A stretch of 32,983 bases of DNA. Source: Allobosea sp. (lineage in GTDB: Bacteria > Pseudomonadota > Alphaproteobacteria > Rhizobiales > Beijerinckiaceae). A program made the position numbers and the translations under genes. Below the pieces are notes generated by a model. The model did not search any database and was not told where the DNA came from. It worked only from the letters and a program-made list of their open reading frames with translations. Location of the stretch: NCBI RefSeq assembly GCF_030694325.1, contig NZ_JAUXYO010000352.1, positions 1-32,983 on the forward strand, written 5' to 3'. This document shows, in pieces, positions 31,293 to 32,983 of this stretch. Each line of letters starts with the position of its first letter. Position 1 is the stretch's first letter.

Positions 31293-32452
31293 CGGTTGGT
31301 TTCCTGCCTGGGCCAGAGGTGGTCGGGGCCGATCTCCGAGGGATCGGCGCAGCCGAGATGGATCTGCGTGTTGATGAGTTCCGCTCGCAGGATCTCGATG
31401 ATCGCCCGCGGGCCGTCGGACAGTCCGAGCGCGGCGATGGCGAACAGGAAGGGCCGCCCGAGCAGGACGAAATCGGCGCCGCAAGCGAGGCTGCGGGCGA
31501 TGTCGTCGCCGGTGCGCACGCCGCTGTCGAGGATCAGCTTGAGCGTGTCGCCGCAGGCCTCGCGGATGCGCGGCAGCACCTCGATCGAGGATGGCGCGGA
31601 GTCGAGCTGGCGGCCACCATGGTTGGAGACGACGATTCCGTCGGCGCCGAGGCGCTCGGCCCGAAGCGCATCCTGCGGGCTGAGGATGCCCTTGAGCACG
31701 AGATGATGTGGCCAGGCTTTGCGGATCGCTTCGATGCGCCCCCAGTCGAGGCCGGGACAGGAGAGCTGCCGCGAGACGAATTCGGCATGGGCGAGGCCGC
31801 TCAGCGACCCCTTGTTCTCGACGAAATTCGCCATGCCCGGCCGTTCGCCGCGCGCGGCCCGCCAGAGCCAGCCGGGGTGGCGCGCAACATCGAGGATCGT
31901 TGCGAGCGAGGGCTTCAGCGGAATGGCGAGGCCGTTGGTCAGGTCGCGCACGCGCCGTGCTGGCACGGGGATGTCGACGGTGACGACAAGAGTCGTCACA
32001 CCGGCCTTCAGCGCCCGCTGCATCAGCCCGGCGGCGATGGTCTCGTCGGCGCCTGGATAGAGCTGGAACCAGAGATTGTCCTGGGCGATGCCGGCGATCG
32101 TCTCGATCGAGGTCGTGGCGGCGGTGGAGAGGACATAGGGGATATTCTGCGCCCGGGCCGCCGCTGCGAGCGCGCGGTCGGTGCCGGGGCAGACGAGATC
32201 GGCGAAGCCCATCGGGGCAACGCCGAAGGGCGCGCCATAGCGGCGGCCGAAGAGCGTGACCTCGGTATGGGCGGCGGCGCAGTCGCGCAGGGCCTGCGGC
32301 ATCAGCGCGATGTCGCTGAAGCGCGCCCGGTTGCGGGCCACCGCCTGCTCGGCGCCGGCGCCGCCCTCGATGAAATCATAGACCGCTCGTGGCAGGCGCT
32401 TGCGGGCGCGCGCCGCCATCTGGGCCGTGCTGAAGATGCGGGCTGCCGCCAT
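31289..32452 (-). CDS. FMN-dependent alpha-hydroxy-acid oxidising protein (LldD/mandelate dehydrogenase family)
   Basis: VYDFIEGGAGAEQAVARNRARF, PFGVAPMGF, active-site motif VVSNHGGRQLD, LILDSGVRTGDDIARSLACGADFVLLGRPFLF. Stop overlaps the panE-like start by 4 bp. Confidence 0.93.
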   Translation of the reverse strand: MAAARIFSTAQMAARARKRLPRAVYDFIEGGAGAEQAVARNRARFSDIALMPQALRDCAAAHTEVTLFGRRYGAPFGVAPMGFADLVCPGTDRALAAAARAQNIPYVLSTAATTSIETIAGIAQDNLWFQLYPGADETIAAGLMQRALKAGVTTLVVTVDIPVPARRVRDLTNGLAIPLKPSLATILDVARHPGWLWRAARGERPGMANFVENKGSLSGLAHAEFVSRQLSCPGLDWGRIEAIRKAWPHHLVLKGILSPQDALRAERLGADGIVVSNHGGRQLDSAPSSIEVLPRIREACGDTLKLILDSGVRTGDDIARSLACGADFVLLGRPFLFAIAALGLSDGPRAIIEILRAELINTQIHLGCADPSEIGPDHLWPRQETNR

Positions 32453-32586
32453 GATGCGCTCCTCCCGGAGATGTCTGGCGGGCGGCTCTCTCGGCCACCT
32501 CGCGCACCCTCCCTACAAGCTGCGCCGGACTCGCAGAAGCGTCACGACCGCGCGGGGCCTCGTCGGGGAAAGCAGGGCGGGCGACG

Positions 32587-32983
32587 TCAGCCCGGCTTGC
32601 GCTCGACGAAGACGCAGCCGTCGAAGCTGAAGACCTCCTCGCCGTTCTGGTTCACGCCGGTGTTGCGGTGGAAGAACAGGCCCCATTGCGGGCGCGAGGA
32701 GCTGGCGCGCTTGTCGGTGACCTCGGAATGATAGGTGATGCGGTCCCCGGCGAAGACCGGCCGCGTCCAGCGCAGGTTTTTGAAGCCGGGCGAGGGGCCG
32801 AGGCGCGGCGCGCGGCCTTCACCGAAGGCGGCGAGCTGGCGGCGGCGATGGGTGACCATGGTCGCCATCCAGACGGAGGCCGTGTGCCAGCCTGAAGCCG
32901 CGAGCCGGCCGAAGGAGGAGGCCGCCGCCGCCGCCTCGTCCATATGGAAGGGCTGGGGGTCGAAGGACCGGGCGAAGGCGATG
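32587..32983 (-). CDS. MaoC-like hydratase/dehydratase, 5' end truncated by the window edge
   Basis: The frame stays open to the edge: IAFARSFDPQPFHMDEAAAAASSFGRLAASGWHTASVWMATMVTHRR, a hot-dog fold MaoC signature. The ORF track start at 32943 is therefore probably internal. Confidence 0.85.
   Translation of the reverse strand, partial: IAFARSFDPQPFHMDEAAAAASSFGRLAASGWHTASVWMATMVTHRRRQLAAFGEGRAPRLGPSPGFKNLRWTRPVFAGDRITYHSEVTDKRASSSRPQWGLFFHRNTGVNQNGEEVFSFDGCVFVERKPG

Overview
The window is about 33 kb of GC-rich DNA, densely packed with protein-coding genes. It looks like an alphaproteobacterial chromosome, probably Hyphomicrobiales and possibly Bosea-like; the taxonomy is inferred from gene content only. 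From left to right I read: (1) a leftward MoxR / DUF58 / DUF4159 operon (62-4853); (2) a rightward DUF1285 / NUDIX / DUF6111 / CCA-adding enzyme operon; (3) convergent leftward hemF and trmL; (4) an ABC exporter; (5) the cytochrome bc1 operon petABC with a clear intrinsic terminator; (6) a compact operon mtnP-apt-mtnA-class II aldolase, which looks like a truncated MTA/5'-deoxyadenosine salvage ('DHAP shunt') rather than the full methionine salvage pathway; (7) a PAS/GGDEF diguanylate cyclase with inverted repeats at both ends; (8) a seven-gene leftward operon (spermidine/putrescine-type ABC transporter, GntR regulator, M24 peptidase-like enzyme, DapA-family lyase), divergent from an amidohydrolase and a gamma-glutamyltransferase-like enzyme, which together make a candidate uncharacterised catabolic system; (9) leftward genes for an orphan TRAP substrate-binding protein, a PanE-like reductase, an FMN alpha-hydroxyacid dehydrogenase, and a MaoC-like protein cut by the window end. 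Three copies of a REP-like palindromic repeat are present, two of them as an inverted pair inside the candidate catabolic locus. I recognised no tRNA, rRNA, CRISPR array or transposase. The many long antisense ORFs appear to be artefacts of high GC.
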